Shown here piece by piece: positions 1 through 9,024 of a stretch of DNA of 64,000 bases; position 1 is the first letter of the stretch; each line of letters opens with the position of its first letter. A program made the translations under genes and the position numbers. This stretch comes from Nitrospinota bacterium (GTDB lineage: Bacteria > Nitrospirota > Nitrospiria > Nitrospirales > UBA8639): the NCBI GenBank assembly GCA_022572725.1, contig JACZVJ010000002.1:1-64000 (forward strand). Direction: 5' to 3'. Under the pieces are notes generated by a model. The model searched no databases, was not told the DNA's origin, and saw only the letters and a program-made list of their open reading frames with translations.

Positions 1-147
1 TCCGAGATTAGATTGATCTACTACGGTTGCGCCGGATTTGGCCAGATTCTCCGATCCTTTTCGTTAAATAGGCCCCACTATTCGCCTCAAACGATCGAAA
101 AATCTGACTCAAACCGACACAACCTCGTGACGATCACTAATCTCGGA
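1..147. repeat. Large imperfect inverted repeat downstream of atpA
   Basis: Bases 1-18 and 132-147 are near-exact reverse complements, and the similarity continues inward almost to the centre (about base 74), so the stretch reads as one long imperfect palindrome. Inner matching blocks include GGTTG(C/T)G(C/T)CGG, CAGATT and CGATC. At five differing positions arm 1 has C where the reverse complement of arm 2 has T. On the minus strand, which is the transcribed strand of the atp genes, these become G-U pairs, so a transcript hairpin would be kept. No coding frame is seen in the 154 bases after atpA, and atpG does not begin here. Possible identities are a MITE-like element, an intercistronic RNA structure, or a contig-end artefact. 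The arm may extend past the left edge. Confidence 0.6.
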
Positions 148-154
148 CAGCCTC

Positions 155-1675
155 CTAGGACGCTTGGCTGTATCCCTTACTCTTTTTAAACTCCGTAATG
201 ATCTCTTGTAATCGAGCGTTCAACTCATCATCGATTTTTTTCTTGGCCACAACGTCTTCCCGTACCGCCGGATGCTTTTCTTTAATAAAACCCAAAAGTC
301 CTTGCTCGAACTCCCGGATCTTCTTCACCGGCACATCGTCAAGGAATCCATTGACCCCAGTAAAAATGGCCAGGACTTGATCGGCCACCGGGATGGGCTT
401 GTACTGCTCCTGTTTTAGCAACTCCACCATGCGCGCTCCTCGGGCCAACTGGGCTTGGGTTGCTTTATCCAATTCGCTCCCAAATTGGGCAAAGGCTGCC
501 ATTTCCCGGTACTGGGCTAGATCCAACCGCAGGGTACCGGCCACCTGTTTCATGGTCTTGATCTGGGCAGCTCCACCCACGCGTGAGACCGACAACCCCA
601 CGTTAATCGCCGGGCGAATCCCTGAATAAAACAGGTCACTGGCCAAGTAGATTTGTCCATCGGTTATTGAAATCACGTTGGTGGGAATGTACGCGGACAC
701 GTCCCCGGCTTGGGTTTCGATGATGGGGAGAGCCGTCAGGCTGCCAGCACCTTTTTCATCGCTGAGTTTCGCGGCTCTCTCCAATAACCGGGAGTGAAGA
801 AAGAACACATCCCCCGGGTAGGCTTCACGACCGGGTGGACGACGAAGGAGCAGCGACAGCTGGCGGTACGCGGTCGCATGTTTTGAAAGATCATCGTACA
901 CGATGAGGGCATGTTTCCCCCGATCCCGAAAGTACTCCCCCATAGTCACTCCGGCATAGGGCGCAAAATATTGGAGCGAGGCCGCATCACTCGCTGTAGC
1001 CGAAACAACCGTGGTGTAAGCCATTGCCCCATGGTCCTCAAGCGTTTTGACCACCCGGGCCACGGTGGACCGCTTTTGGCCAATGGCTACATAAAAACAA
1101 TAAACATCCAGTCCCTTTTGATTGATGATGGTATCCACGGCAATGGCGGTTTTACCCGTCTGCCGGTCTCCGATGATCAGCTCCCGTTGGCCCCGCCCAA
1201 TAGGAATCATCGTGTCAATGGCTTTTAGGCCGGTTTGCAACGGCTCACAGACCGATTGGCGGTCCACCACCCCGGGCGCTTTGACCTCAATCAACCGCAT
1301 CTCACTTGTCTGAATCGGCCCCTTTCCGTCGAGGGGCTGCCCAACCGGATCGACCACACGCCCCACAAGGGCCTCTCCCACAGGGACTTCCGCGATGCGC
1401 CCAGTACGCTTGACGGGATCGCCTTCTCGAATCCCAACATCTTCCCCCAGGAGAACTACACCGACACTATCCTCTTCGAGGTTCAAGGCCACCCCGAACA
1501 AATTCCCTGGGAATTCCAGCAATTCCCCTGACATCGCCCCTTCAAGCCCATACACCCTGGCGATATTGTCCCCGACTTGAATGACATACCCGACCTCATT
1601 GACCTCGACACGCCGGTCGAATCCCTGTATTTTTTCCTGAATAATCGAACTGATTTCTTCAGCCTTAATTTGCAT
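155..1675 (-). CDS. atpA: F1 ATP synthase subunit alpha
   Basis: This is the non-catalytic nucleotide-binding subunit of the F1 hexamer, which works at the inner membrane in ATP synthesis or hydrolysis. The 506-residue length is normal for the family. The Walker A loop reads GDRQTGKT, the form typical of AtpA, with the beta-barrel domain before it and the helical C-terminal domain after. The gene starts 3 bp after atpH on the same strand, so the two are co-transcribed. The F0 genes are not in this window; upstream of atpH lies mnmA instead of atpF, so F0 must be encoded elsewhere. Instead of a tightly spaced atpG, at least 154 non-coding bases with a large inverted repeat follow. Identity is certain. 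Confidence 0.98.
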   Translation of the reverse strand: MQIKAEEISSIIQEKIQGFDRRVEVNEVGYVIQVGDNIARVYGLEGAMSGELLEFPGNLFGVALNLEEDSVGVVLLGEDVGIREGDPVKRTGRIAEVPVGEALVGRVVDPVGQPLDGKGPIQTSEMRLIEVKAPGVVDRQSVCEPLQTGLKAIDTMIPIGRGQRELIIGDRQTGKTAIAVDTIINQKGLDVYCFYVAIGQKRSTVARVVKTLEDHGAMAYTTVVSATASDAASLQYFAPYAGVTMGEYFRDRGKHALIVYDDLSKHATAYRQLSLLLRRPPGREAYPGDVFFLHSRLLERAAKLSDEKGAGSLTALPIIETQAGDVSAYIPTNVISITDGQIYLASDLFYSGIRPAINVGLSVSRVGGAAQIKTMKQVAGTLRLDLAQYREMAAFAQFGSELDKATQAQLARGARMVELLKQEQYKPIPVADQVLAIFTGVNGFLDDVPVKKIREFEQGLLGFIKEKHPAVREDVVAKKKIDDELNARLQEIITEFKKSKGYSQAS

Positions 1676-1678
1676 GCC

Positions 1679-2218
1679 TTACCCCTTTACGAGGAGGGCG
1701 CGTATCTTCTCTAACCGCCCCCGCACTGTACTGTCATACACTTTACTGCCTATTTGTACCTGAAGACCTGAGAGTAAGGATGAATCCGTTTGAAAAGTCA
1801 TCTCCACCTCCCGATCAAGACAGGACTGCATACGCGCCTGCAATTCTCGTTGCGCGGCCGGGTCCAATGTCTTTGCAGACACGAGCGAAACCTGCTGTTT
1901 TCCCAGTTGTTGATCGGTTAGTTCCTGAAGAGCCTGGGCAATTTCGGGAAGGAGGCTCACGCGATTTTTTTTCAACACCTGCCCCAGGAAGCTCTTCACT
2001 TTTGGTGGGCAACCAGCACGTTCGCTGCAGGTCGTGAGGACGGCCGTCTTTTCTTCCAGTGTAAAGACGGGAGAAGCCAGAACATGTTTTAGTGCTGGTG
2101 ATTCAGTCCATGCGGTAGATAAGGCAAAAAGGCCGGTTCGCGCCGACTCAAGGCTGGCCGGCTCAAGCAGATTAAACAGAGCCTTGGCATACCGCCGAGC
2201 AATGGAGCCTTTGGTCAT
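1679..2218 (-). CDS. atpH: F1 ATP synthase subunit delta
   Basis: Peripheral-stalk subunit that joins F1 to the b subunits of F0. The 179-residue protein has the expected N-terminus (IARRYAKALFNL, residues 6-17) and a C-terminal region with the VGSKVYDSTVRGRL-type motif (IGSKVYDSTVRGRLEKIRAL). It lies 3 bp upstream of atpA and 81 bp downstream of mnmA. It appears to be the first F1 gene here, because no atpF precedes it. No clear Shine-Dalgarno sequence is visible before the ATG. Confidence 0.95.
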   Translation of the reverse strand: MTKGSIARRYAKALFNLLEPASLESARTGLFALSTAWTESPALKHVLASPVFTLEEKTAVLTTCSERAGCPPKVKSFLGQVLKKNRVSLLPEIAQALQELTDQQLGKQQVSLVSAKTLDPAAQRELQARMQSCLDREVEMTFQTDSSLLSGLQVQIGSKVYDSTVRGRLEKIRALLVKG

Positions 2219-2299
2219 CAGTTAAAGACGTTTGGACACAACACGAATGCCCGCCGACACGATCAAGACGCGGCACCGTAGCACGCGGGATTTGGAGTG

Positions 2300-3484
2300 T
2301 CAACCAGGAAGAAGGACTGTGGAGTTAATTGAATTCGCGGGCACAGGGGATTGAGTGTCCTCTAAGGTTGAATGAGTGCGGCTCGGGCTTCGCCTGGTAC
2401 TAAAGCGCTGAATGATGCCTCCTCCAAGGACACGATCGCCCCGGTAAAAGACTGCCGATTGTCCAGGGCTTATCGCCCCCTGAGGAGCAGCAAATTGTAC
2501 ACGCAGGGTGTCTGGAGAAACCCGGTGGAGCTTCGCAGGCATGGAAGGGGAGGCATATCGAATCTTTACCTCCACCGTATCTTCATCATTGAGAAGGTGT
2601 TCATTAAAAAAATTCAAGTCAGCCACCATGCATTCCGACCGGAGTAATTCTTCAGGCGGTCCTAAAACCACAGCATCAGTCTCAGGAATGACCTCCTGGA
2701 CGTACAATCGTCTCCCGGTAGCCAGACCTAAGCCCTTGCGCTGCCCTGGGGTATAAAAGGCGATTCCCTTGTGCTGCCCCAACAGTTGGCCTTCCCGGTC
2801 TATGAACGGGCCAGCCCTTTGAGCCTGTGGTGCCCGTTCCATTAAAAATTGGCGATAATCTCCCTGGGTCACAAAGCAAATTTCCTGGCTTTCTTTTAAT
2901 TCCTCTGTGGGCAAGCCCATATCTTCGGCTCGCCGCCAGACTTTCTCCTTTTGTAATTCCCCCAAGGGAAAAAGAATGTGAGGAAGCCAAGATGGGGAAA
3001 GGCGATATAAAAAGTACGATTGGTCCTTTTTCTGGTCCACTCCTTTCAGAATTTCGAACCCCACCGATCCGACAGGTTGAATCCGTGCGTAATGCCCTGT
3101 GGCCAAAAAGTCACCGCCTAAATCCCGCGCAAGACGAAATAACGACCCAAACTTTACTCGCTCGTTACACCGGACACAGGGGTTCGGCGTGGTCCCATGG
3201 AGATATCCGGAAACAAAATCATCTACCACTCCCTTTCGGAAGGCCTCTCGCGTATCTACCACTTGATGTGGGATCCCCAGGAGCTTGGCTACATGTTTCG
3301 CTAAACCGACCTTGCAACACCCACGTTCCTGCCACCGCCTTGAAGAGGCAACCGCTTCATCCTCTTCTTCCCAGACCTGAAGGGTGATTCCATGGACATC
3401 ATACCCCTGCTCCACAAGGAGTGCCGCCGCTACAGAGCTGTCCACTCCTCCACTCATGCCTAGGATGACTTTGGGTTGGGCCAT
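2300..3484 (-). CDS. mnmA: tRNA-specific 2-thiouridylase MnmA
   Basis: Adds sulfur to C2 of the wobble uridine (s2U34) in tRNAs for Lys, Glu and Gln, using ATP and a sulfur donor. The PP-loop SGGVDSS is at residues 11-17. The two catalytic cysteines are in NPCVRCN (Cys103) and SQEICFV (Cys203). The 394 residues slightly exceed the usual 360-370 because of a Ser/Thr/Pro-rich tail of about 35 residues after the usual C-terminal barrel. MnmA acts on the same wobble base as MnmE/MnmG, encoded about 5 kb upstream. A DsrE/DsrH-like pair near 15.3-16 kb could belong to its sulfur supply, but both lack the usual relay cysteine. The ATG at 3484 is preceded by AGGAA. Confidence 0.96.
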   Translation of the reverse strand: MAQPKVILGMSGGVDSSVAAALLVEQGYDVHGITLQVWEEEDEAVASSRRWQERGCCKVGLAKHVAKLLGIPHQVVDTREAFRKGVVDDFVSGYLHGTTPNPCVRCNERVKFGSLFRLARDLGGDFLATGHYARIQPVGSVGFEILKGVDQKKDQSYFLYRLSPSWLPHILFPLGELQKEKVWRRAEDMGLPTEELKESQEICFVTQGDYRQFLMERAPQAQRAGPFIDREGQLLGQHKGIAFYTPGQRKGLGLATGRRLYVQEVIPETDAVVLGPPEELLRSECMVADLNFFNEHLLNDEDTVEVKIRYASPSMPAKLHRVSPDTLRVQFAAPQGAISPGQSAVFYRGDRVLGGGIIQRFSTRRSPSRTHSTLEDTQSPVPANSINSTVLLPG

Positions 3485-3501
3485 GGTGTCTTTTACATTT
3501 C

Positions 3502-3948
3502 CTAGGAACGGAGCTTGTCTCGGTGGGAAGCTAAGTCGTGCACGTTTTCAAGGTTGGAGGGTTCCTGCTCTATCTCTTCAATTTGACTGATTCCCATGTC
3601 GCACAGCCCATGAAATAATACCCCTTCCTCCATCGAGAAGGATGGAGCATGGATGTCTCCAATCACCACCGCAGGTTTGAGGAGCTGGACTTTCTTCGTG
3701 GCCGTGATGTTCCCTTCAACTTTACCGCCGCACACAATGACACCACCGATAATCGTCCCCTTGATCACGGCGTGCTCCCCAATGATCAATGTGTCGCCGG
3801 TGGTAATTTCCCCTTCAAAATGCCCATCCACACGAACGGTCCCGTCAAAGTGGGCTGTACCCTTGAAGTCCACACCTTTCCCGAGAAAGGTATAATGTTC
3901 CTCATTAAAGACCGTTTCCTTCTTTTTATTATTTTTATCGCCCCACAT
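3502..3948 (-). CDS. Bactofilin family protein (first copy)
   Basis: Bactofilins (DUF583) polymerise without nucleotide into filaments made of a right-handed beta-helix, and they scaffold cell-shape and chromosome-segregation proteins. The 148-residue protein has a short charged N-terminus (MWGDKNNKKK) and a core of short repeating beta-strands around residues 25-125, with glycine turns such as GTVRVDGHFEGEI. The upstream in-frame GTG at 3963 lies inside the Shine-Dalgarno sequence GGAGGAG, so the ATG at 3948 is the better start. It is the second of two bactofilin genes placed directly after parAB, a setting in which bactofilins organise the ParABS system in some bacteria. It ends 17 bp before mnmA. 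Confidence 0.9.
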   Translation of the reverse strand: MWGDKNNKKKETVFNEEHYTFLGKGVDFKGTAHFDGTVRVDGHFEGEITTGDTLIIGEHAVIKGTIIGGVIVCGGKVEGNITATKKVQLLKPAVVIGDIHAPSFSMEEGVLFHGLCDMGISQIEEIEQEPSNLENVHDLASHRDKLRS

Positions 3949-4073
3949 AAACTTCTCCTCCACCTTTTAATCTACCGTAAAGGGCGCGACCTTGGAGCAA
4001 ACGGTATCAAAACTTCTGCCTGTATACACAAGGAACCTTAGGTGGCTCTCTTCCTTCAATTATCAGCTAAGCG

Positions 4074-4574
4074 CTACACGACATTTACACCTTCATCAAA
4101 GGAACCCACAGGTTGCTCCTCACCAAATTGTGCATCACGGGCCACATGGGGTCCCATTTCGCAAGTCCCATTAAATATGACACCCTCTTCCATCGAGAGA
4201 GAGGGAGTTTTGAGGGAGCCATCCAGGACCCCCGGCGCCAAGAGTTGGATTTTTTCCCGCGCCACAATATCGCCAACAATTCGCCCTTGACAAACGATGG
4301 TACCAGCTTCGACCTTGGCGGAAATGGTTGCACCACGCCCCACCAACAAAACCCCGTCAGTGTGGATTTCCCCTTCCAGTTGGCCATCGATTCGAATTGT
4401 CCCTTGGTAACTGATCACTCCTTTGAATTCGACCCCCTCCCCGACAAAGGCACTCACATCATGGTTCCCCTCCAAAATTCGATCATGGGTTGATTGACCA
4501 CGACGGTTTTCCGTCGAGGAATGCTCTCCGAGGGCATCATTGGCATTTTCAGATTCATTATTTCTTCCAAACAT
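4074..4574 (-). CDS. Bactofilin family protein (second copy)
   Basis: A second bactofilin, 166 residues, with the same central beta-helix (VGEGVEFKGVISYQG, then IDGQLEGEIHTDG) but a longer polar N-terminus rich in Asn, Glu, Ser and Arg. The start is taken at the ATG at 4574 (MFGRNN), because AAGGAGGGA lies 5 bases upstream; an in-frame start at 4610 has no such site. The two copies share the SMEEGV-F-G-C-MG stretch near the C-terminus and are clearly paralogues. It lies between parB and the first copy, all on the minus strand, so a role in cell-pole or chromosome organisation is a reasonable inference. Confidence 0.9.
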   Translation of the reverse strand: MFGRNNESENANDALGEHSSTENRRGQSTHDRILEGNHDVSAFVGEGVEFKGVISYQGTIRIDGQLEGEIHTDGVLLVGRGATISAKVEAGTIVCQGRIVGDIVAREKIQLLAPGVLDGSLKTPSLSMEEGVIFNGTCEMGPHVARDAQFGEEQPVGSFDEGVNVV

Positions 4575-4704
4575 GGGGTCCCTCCTTAGATTTAGGTGTT
4601 GGCTGGCCAACCCTCGCCATTGATTTTACAGTTTCCCGCTCACATACTCGATCACCGTCAGGTAAGGTTTCCTTCACGTCTTGGCTATTTAGACTACCGC
4701 ATTT

Positions 4705-5565
4705 TTAAGATAAAATCACCTCTACAATTCGTGACAGGTCATCCTTTGAAAAATAGCCTACCGCAATTTCCCCTCCTCGGCCGCGCGACCTGATCACGAC
4801 CTTCGTGCCCAGCCGCTTCCGAAGCTCCTCCTCTACCTCAGGATAGGGATGACTTCCATTCTTAGGTCTGTGCCCTCGACTCTTTCTTTTCTCCCCATCC
4901 CTGAGCCTCACCAAAAGCTTTTCGGTATCCCGAACGGAAAGGTGGGTTTGAACAATCCGCCGGGCCAATTGCCTTTGAGCGTCCACTCCACGGGCGCCGA
5001 GGATGACCTTGGCATGGCCAAGGGTCAACTGGTCGGACTCGACCATCTTTTGAATCTCGGAAGGCAAGGTCAGAAGCCGGGAAACATTGGCTATGGAGGA
5101 ACGATCCTTCCCCACGCGGTCAGAAAGGATTTCCTGAGTCAAGCCGAATTCTGTCATCAACCGTGAATAGGCTCGGGCCTCCTCCATAGGATTCAAATCT
5201 CTCCTTTGGATATTTTCCACTAAGGCTAAAAACATAGATTGGTCATCGCTGGAGGTACGGACAATGGCGGGCAATGTGGACAACTTTGCCATCTTGGCCG
5301 CACGAAATCGCCGTTCCCCCACAATGAGTTCAAAGAACCCATCTCCCGTTCGCCGTACCAGAACAGGCTGAAGAATCCCATTGTGCTTGATCGATTCGGC
5401 CAATTCCCTCAAATCCCCTTCCGTAAATTCCTTTCTCGGTTGATGCCGGTTCGGGAGGATCTGCTCAAGGGGAATCTGCTGGATAATCTGGCTAGGTGCC
5501 CCACCAACCTGATCACGAATGGGCAATAGGGCATCAAGTCCTTTACCTAGGGCTTTTTTCTCCAT
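4705..5565 (-). CDS. parB: Chromosome partitioning protein ParB
   Basis: CTP-dependent DNA clamp that loads at parS sites and recruits ParA and SMC for origin segregation. The 286-residue protein has the family N-terminus KALGKGLDALL, box I with GERRFRAAKMA in the nuclease-like domain, and a central helix-turn-helix region (LTQEILSDRVGKDRSSIANV). The start chosen is the ATG at 5565 with AGGAG upstream. Reading on to 5646 would add 27 residues unlike the family. It overlaps the end of parA by 23 bases, which suggests translational coupling. Two matching parS sites lie 0.8-1.5 kb upstream, at the two ends of rsmG. Confidence 0.96.
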   Translation of the reverse strand: MEKKALGKGLDALLPIRDQVGGAPSQIIQQIPLEQILPNRHQPRKEFTEGDLRELAESIKHNGILQPVLVRRTGDGFFELIVGERRFRAAKMAKLSTLPAIVRTSSDDQSMFLALVENIQRRDLNPMEEARAYSRLMTEFGLTQEILSDRVGKDRSSIANVSRLLTLPSEIQKMVESDQLTLGHAKVILGARGVDAQRQLARRIVQTHLSVRDTEKLLVRLRDGEKRKSRGHRPKNGSHPYPEVEEELRKRLGTKVVIRSRGRGGEIAVGYFSKDDLSRIVEVILS

Positions 5566-6313
5566 TGTTGAGGAACTCCTTTGCCAACTCGATGTAGGCC
5601 TGAGCACCAGCGGAGGTCGCATTGTAGACCACCCCAATTTGTCCATAACTCGGGGCCTCCGCCAAAGAAATATTCCGCGGTATCATGGCCTGGTAGACAC
5701 TATCCTTAAAATACTTCCTTACTTCTTCTGAGACCTGCCTGGCCAAGGTCAGCCGCGAATCCCACATGGTTAACAGGATGCCCTCCAACTCAAGTCCCGG
5801 ATTCAGAGTATCCCGAACTCGCTCCACACTGGTCATGAGCCTGCCCAAGCCTTCCATTGCATAATATTCACACTGAACCGGGACGAGAACGGAATGCGCG
5901 GCTACGAAGGCATTGATCGTGAGCAGTCCAAGCGCCGGTGGGCAATCAAGGATAATCACCTCATAGTTTTCAACGATGCTTTCCAGGCTGTCTTTTAGGG
6001 CCATTTCCCGGCCTTGAATGTTGGCCAGCTCGACCTCAGCTCCAACCAAATCAGCGCCGGATGGAAGAATGCTGAGATGGGAAAACCCAGTCGAAAGAAT
6101 CACCTCACTAGGGGAGACCCTATTCATCAAGCAGTCATAAACAGTGGTGCAAGGTCGTTCAACTCCAACCCCGCTGGTGGCATTGGCCTGGGGATCCAAA
6201 TCCACCAACAATACCGTCTTTTGTGAAAGGGCAAGGGCACCCGAGAGATTGACGGAGGTGGTGGTCTTTCCTACCCCGCCTTTCTGATTGGCAATGGCGA
6301 CAATTTTTGCCAT
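5543..6313 (-). CDS. parA: Chromosome partitioning ATPase ParA (Soj)
   Basis: Walker-type ATPase that moves ParB-parS complexes. The deviant Walker A motif KGGVGKTT is at residues 10-17, and the DLDPQANAT and ILDCPPALGLLT motifs follow in the family order. The 256-residue length is typical of chromosomal Soj-type ParA without an N-terminal DNA-binding extension. It sits between rsmG (17 bp upstream) and parB (23-base overlap), the classical origin-proximal order gidA-gidB-parA-parB. Confidence 0.97.
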   Translation of the reverse strand: MAKIVAIANQKGGVGKTTTSVNLSGALALSQKTVLLVDLDPQANATSGVGVERPCTTVYDCLMNRVSPSEVILSTGFSHLSILPSGADLVGAEVELANIQGREMALKDSLESIVENYEVIILDCPPALGLLTINAFVAAHSVLVPVQCEYYAMEGLGRLMTSVERVRDTLNPGLELEGILLTMWDSRLTLARQVSEEVRKYFKDSVYQAMIPRNISLAEAPSYGQIGVVYNATSAGAQAYIELAKEFLNNGEKSPR

Positions 6314-6330
6314 TGGATTTTGAGGAACGC

Positions 6331-7014
6331 CTAGAGAGCTATTGTTCCACGTGGAACGGTCGAACTTTCAGGGTCCCCGGAGGCAAGAATACCAAGCACC
6401 CGACTCCCAAACCCACAAGGCAAATCATACTCAATTTCCCGAATAAGGGAAAACCCAAAAAAATTCTGGGGCTTCTCTGCCGACTTCGCCTTGCACCACA
6501 CGACCTGTCCCGATTCACCGAGGAGCGGTTTAAGATACGGCAAACAGGCGCTCAATCGCAACGCCTTAATGAGGGCTCGATCAAAACAGCCTTGACACTC
6601 TGGGAGCGTCGCGACTTCTTGAACCCTCTTGGTCCATACGAAGACGTCGGACAGTTTGAGGGTGCCAATTATGCTATGGAGAAAAGCGGCTTTTTTTAGG
6701 TTGGGTTCAATTAAGGTCAGTCTCACCCGAGGATAGGCAATTTTCAAGGGCACACCGGGAAAACCAGCTCCACTTCCAATATCGACAATTGAATCAGCCC
6801 TGAAAGGAGAAAGCGCCAGCCCACAGGCGAGGGAGTCGACAAACAGGCTCGCAATAATTTCGCCCTCTTCCTTGAGACCTATCAAATTGATTCTTTTGTT
6901 CCATTTGAGCAATTCCCTCAAGTAAACACTAAATTTACCTAAGGCCTCCTCGCTCAGCCCACAACCAACCTTTAAGGAACCCTGTCTCAATAGCTCTATG
7001 CTATCAGCGAACAT
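6331..7014 (-). CDS. rsmG: 16S rRNA m7G527 methyltransferase RsmG (GidB)
   Basis: Methylates N7 of G527 in 16S rRNA with S-adenosylmethionine. The SAM-binding loop is in VDIGSGAGFPGVPLKI, and the N-terminal WNKRINLIG motif is characteristic. The start is uncertain. The ATG at 7014 gives 227 residues; an in-frame GTG at 7044 adds 10 residues that would be encoded by the parS site itself. The C-terminal residues STVPRGT are also specified by a parS site (6343-6358). The gene is thus bracketed by partition sites, and its last codons are probably constrained by them. Neighbours are mnmG upstream and parA downstream. Confidence 0.94.
   Translation of the reverse strand: MFADSIELLRQGSLKVGCGLSEEALGKFSVYLRELLKWNKRINLIGLKEEGEIIASLFVDSLACGLALSPFRADSIVDIGSGAGFPGVPLKIAYPRVRLTLIEPNLKKAAFLHSIIGTLKLSDVFVWTKRVQEVATLPECQGCFDRALIKALRLSACLPYLKPLLGESGQVVWCKAKSAEKPQNFFGFSLIREIEYDLPCGFGSRVLGILASGDPESSTVPRGTIAL
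6343..6358. promoter_or_regulatory. parS: parS site (inner)
   Basis: The sequence TGTTCCACGTGGAACG matches the parS palindrome TGTTNCACGTGNAACA at all positions but the last. It lies inside the 3' end of rsmG, next to parA. ParB would nucleate here. Confidence 0.92.
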
Positions 7015-7019
7015 GTCGA

Positions 7020-7035
7020 TGTTCCACGTGGAACA
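7020..7035. promoter_or_regulatory. parS: parS site (outer), perfect palindrome
   Basis: TGTTCCACGTGGAACA is a perfect 16-base palindrome matching the parS consensus. It covers the region just before the rsmG ATG, or the first codons if the GTG at 7044 is used. It lies about 680 bases from the other parS and about 9 kb from dnaA. Confidence 0.95.
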
Positions 7036-7111
7036 AGGAAACACAAAAGGCTAGATTTAAACTTGGTTGAGGGCGACGACTTTTAGCGGAGTCTCCTTGT
7101 TGAGCCAGCTT

Positions 7112-8998
7112 TTAGATCAGAGAGGCGGATTTTCTTAGCTGATGATCTCGCTCTAAGACCACAAGGAGTAAGGATATCGCGGCTGGGGTTACTCCAGAAA
7201 TACGGGAGGCTTGGCCGACCGAGGCCGGTCGAACCTTTGACAGCTTCTCCGCAACCTCTTTAGAAAACCCCCTCACCATTTCATAGGGAAAATCTAGAGG
7301 AATAGGCTTTGACTCAAGCTTTTGAAACCGGCCAACCTGTTGAAGTTGCCGCTTGATATAACCTTCATATTTTACAGCAACGCTTACTGCTTCTCGAATT
7401 TCTTCGTCAGTTTCTCCACTGGAATTTGTTAACTCCATGAGCATGTCATAGGATATCTCTGGCCGCTTGAGTATTTGGGCTAGTGTGAAATTGGGAGGAG
7501 GAGGATTCAATCCGTGGAAGGTCCAACGTTCTTCCAACTCCTCGTTCCAATTGGGTGAAGTCTTGTTCAGACGGGTGATTTCTTCATCAATGCGTTCTCG
7601 CTTTTTCAGAAACTTGGAATACATGGAGCCCGGTATGAGCCCAAGCCGAAAACCGGTGTCCATCAAGCGCATATCGGCATTATCTTCGCGCAGCAACAAC
7701 CGATATTCAGCCCGCGAGGTGAACATCCTATAAGGTTCTCGGGCATCTTTTGTTATTAAGTCATCAATCAAAACCCCAATATACGCCTGGGAGCGATCAA
7801 GGATGAGAGGCGGTTCGCTTTTGACCTTCAGGGCGGCATTGATGCCGGCCATGATTCCCTGAGCTGCGGCCTCTTCATAACCGGACGTGCCATTGATCTG
7901 GCCCGCATGAAACAACCCTTCAACCGGCTTCGCCTCCAGGCTCGGATGAAGTTGCCGAGGCGGAAAATAATCATATTCAATGGCATATCCTGGCCTGAGC
8001 ATCTTGGCTTGCTTCAGCCCTGGAATGGTTTTGAGTATTGCGGCTTGGACATCAACCGGCAAGCTGGTGGAGATTCCATTGGGATAAAAGGAGTCCGAAT
8101 GCAACTCTTCCGGTTCAATAAACACCTGATGGCGCGACTTATTGGCAAATCGGACTACCTTATCTTCAATCGAGGGGCAATACCGTGGGCCGGTGGATTC
8201 AATGACTCCTGTATACATAGGGGAGCGGTTTAAATTCTCGCGAATGATAGAGTGGGTCGCCTCATTCGTGTAAGTCAAATGACAGGAAACCTGGGGATTC
8301 AGTATTTTTTGTGTTCGACAAGAAAAGGGCTTCGGAATGGGGTCACCGGGTTGGAGTTCCATGATATCAAAATCAATGGTATTCCGGTCTAATCGAGGAG
8401 GGGTTCCGGTTTTTAGGCGACCCACTTCAAACCCAAAGTCCTTCATGCAATCCGACAAACACTCCGCTGGGGCTTCTCCGGCCCTACCGGCGGGAAGATG
8501 ATTTAACCCAATGTGAATCAACCCCTTTAAAAAGGTTCCAGAAGTCATGATCACCGCCCGAGCCTGAATGGTTTCGCCGGTGTTTGTCACAACTCCGGAT
8601 ACAGCTCCGTTCTTCGTGAGAATTCGGTCGACCGTGCCTCGGACAATTTCTAGTCCTGGTTGTTGGCGGAGGGTCTGCTGCATCGCTTGTCGGTACAGGC
8701 TTTTGTCACATTGAACCCTAAGGGCTCGAACAGCCGGCCCTTTTCGAGTATTGAGCATCCGAAACTGAATACCCGCCCGATCGGTGTTGTACCCCATCTC
8801 GCCGCCTAAGGCGTCGATTTCCTTTACCAAATGGCCCTTGGCTATCCCACCTACCGCCGGATTACAGGGCATCTGCGCAATTTTCTCTTCATCAATGGTT
8901 AACAGCAGAACTTGGCAGCCCATCCGAGCTCCCGCTAAGGCTGCCTCACACCCGGCGTGTCCTCCCCCGATCACAATGATATCTCGCTCAATTGCCAT
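7112..8998 (-). CDS. mnmG: tRNA uridine-34 modification enzyme MnmG (GidA)
   Basis: FAD-dependent partner of MnmE. The complex installs the (carboxymethyl)aminomethyl group on C5 of wobble uridine. The Rossmann motif [12 protein letters not shown] is at the N-terminus, and the family signature [11 protein letters not shown] follows in the middle. The start is set at the ATG at 8998 ([13 protein letters not shown]), giving 628 residues, almost exactly the usual 630, with AGGGGG upstream. An in-frame start at 9040 would overlap mnmE by 16 bases and add 14 atypical residues. It is followed by rsmG. Confidence 0.97.
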   Translation of the reverse strand: MAIERDIIVIGGGHAGCEAALAGARMGCQVLLLTIDEEKIAQMPCNPAVGGIAKGHLVKEIDALGGEMGYNTDRAGIQFRMLNTRKGPAVRALRVQCDKSLYRQAMQQTLRQQPGLEIVRGTVDRILTKNGAVSGVVTNTGETIQARAVIMTSGTFLKGLIHIGLNHLPAGRAGEAPAECLSDCMKDFGFEVGRLKTGTPPRLDRNTIDFDIMELQPGDPIPKPFSCRTQKILNPQVSCHLTYTNEATHSIIRENLNRSPMYTGVIESTGPRYCPSIEDKVVRFANKSRHQVFIEPEELHSDSFYPNGISTSLPVDVQAAILKTIPGLKQAKMLRPGYAIEYDYFPPRQLHPSLEAKPVEGLFHAGQINGTSGYEEAAAQGIMAGINAALKVKSEPPLILDRSQAYIGVLIDDLITKDAREPYRMFTSRAEYRLLLREDNADMRLMDTGFRLGLIPGSMYSKFLKKRERIDEEITRLNKTSPNWNEELEERWTFHGLNPPPPNFTLAQILKRPEISYDMLMELTNSSGETDEEIREAVSVAVKYEGYIKRQLQQVGRFQKLESKPIPLDFPYEMVRGFSKEVAEKLSKVRPASVGQASRISGVTPAAISLLLVVLERDHQLRKSASLI

Positions 8999-9024
8999 TA
9001 GCAGTTTTTTCCCCCTTCCATGAA

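Noticed and set aside
2827-3387. 186-codon plus-strand frame
   Set aside because: Antisense shadow of mnmA, whose catalytic motifs are intact.
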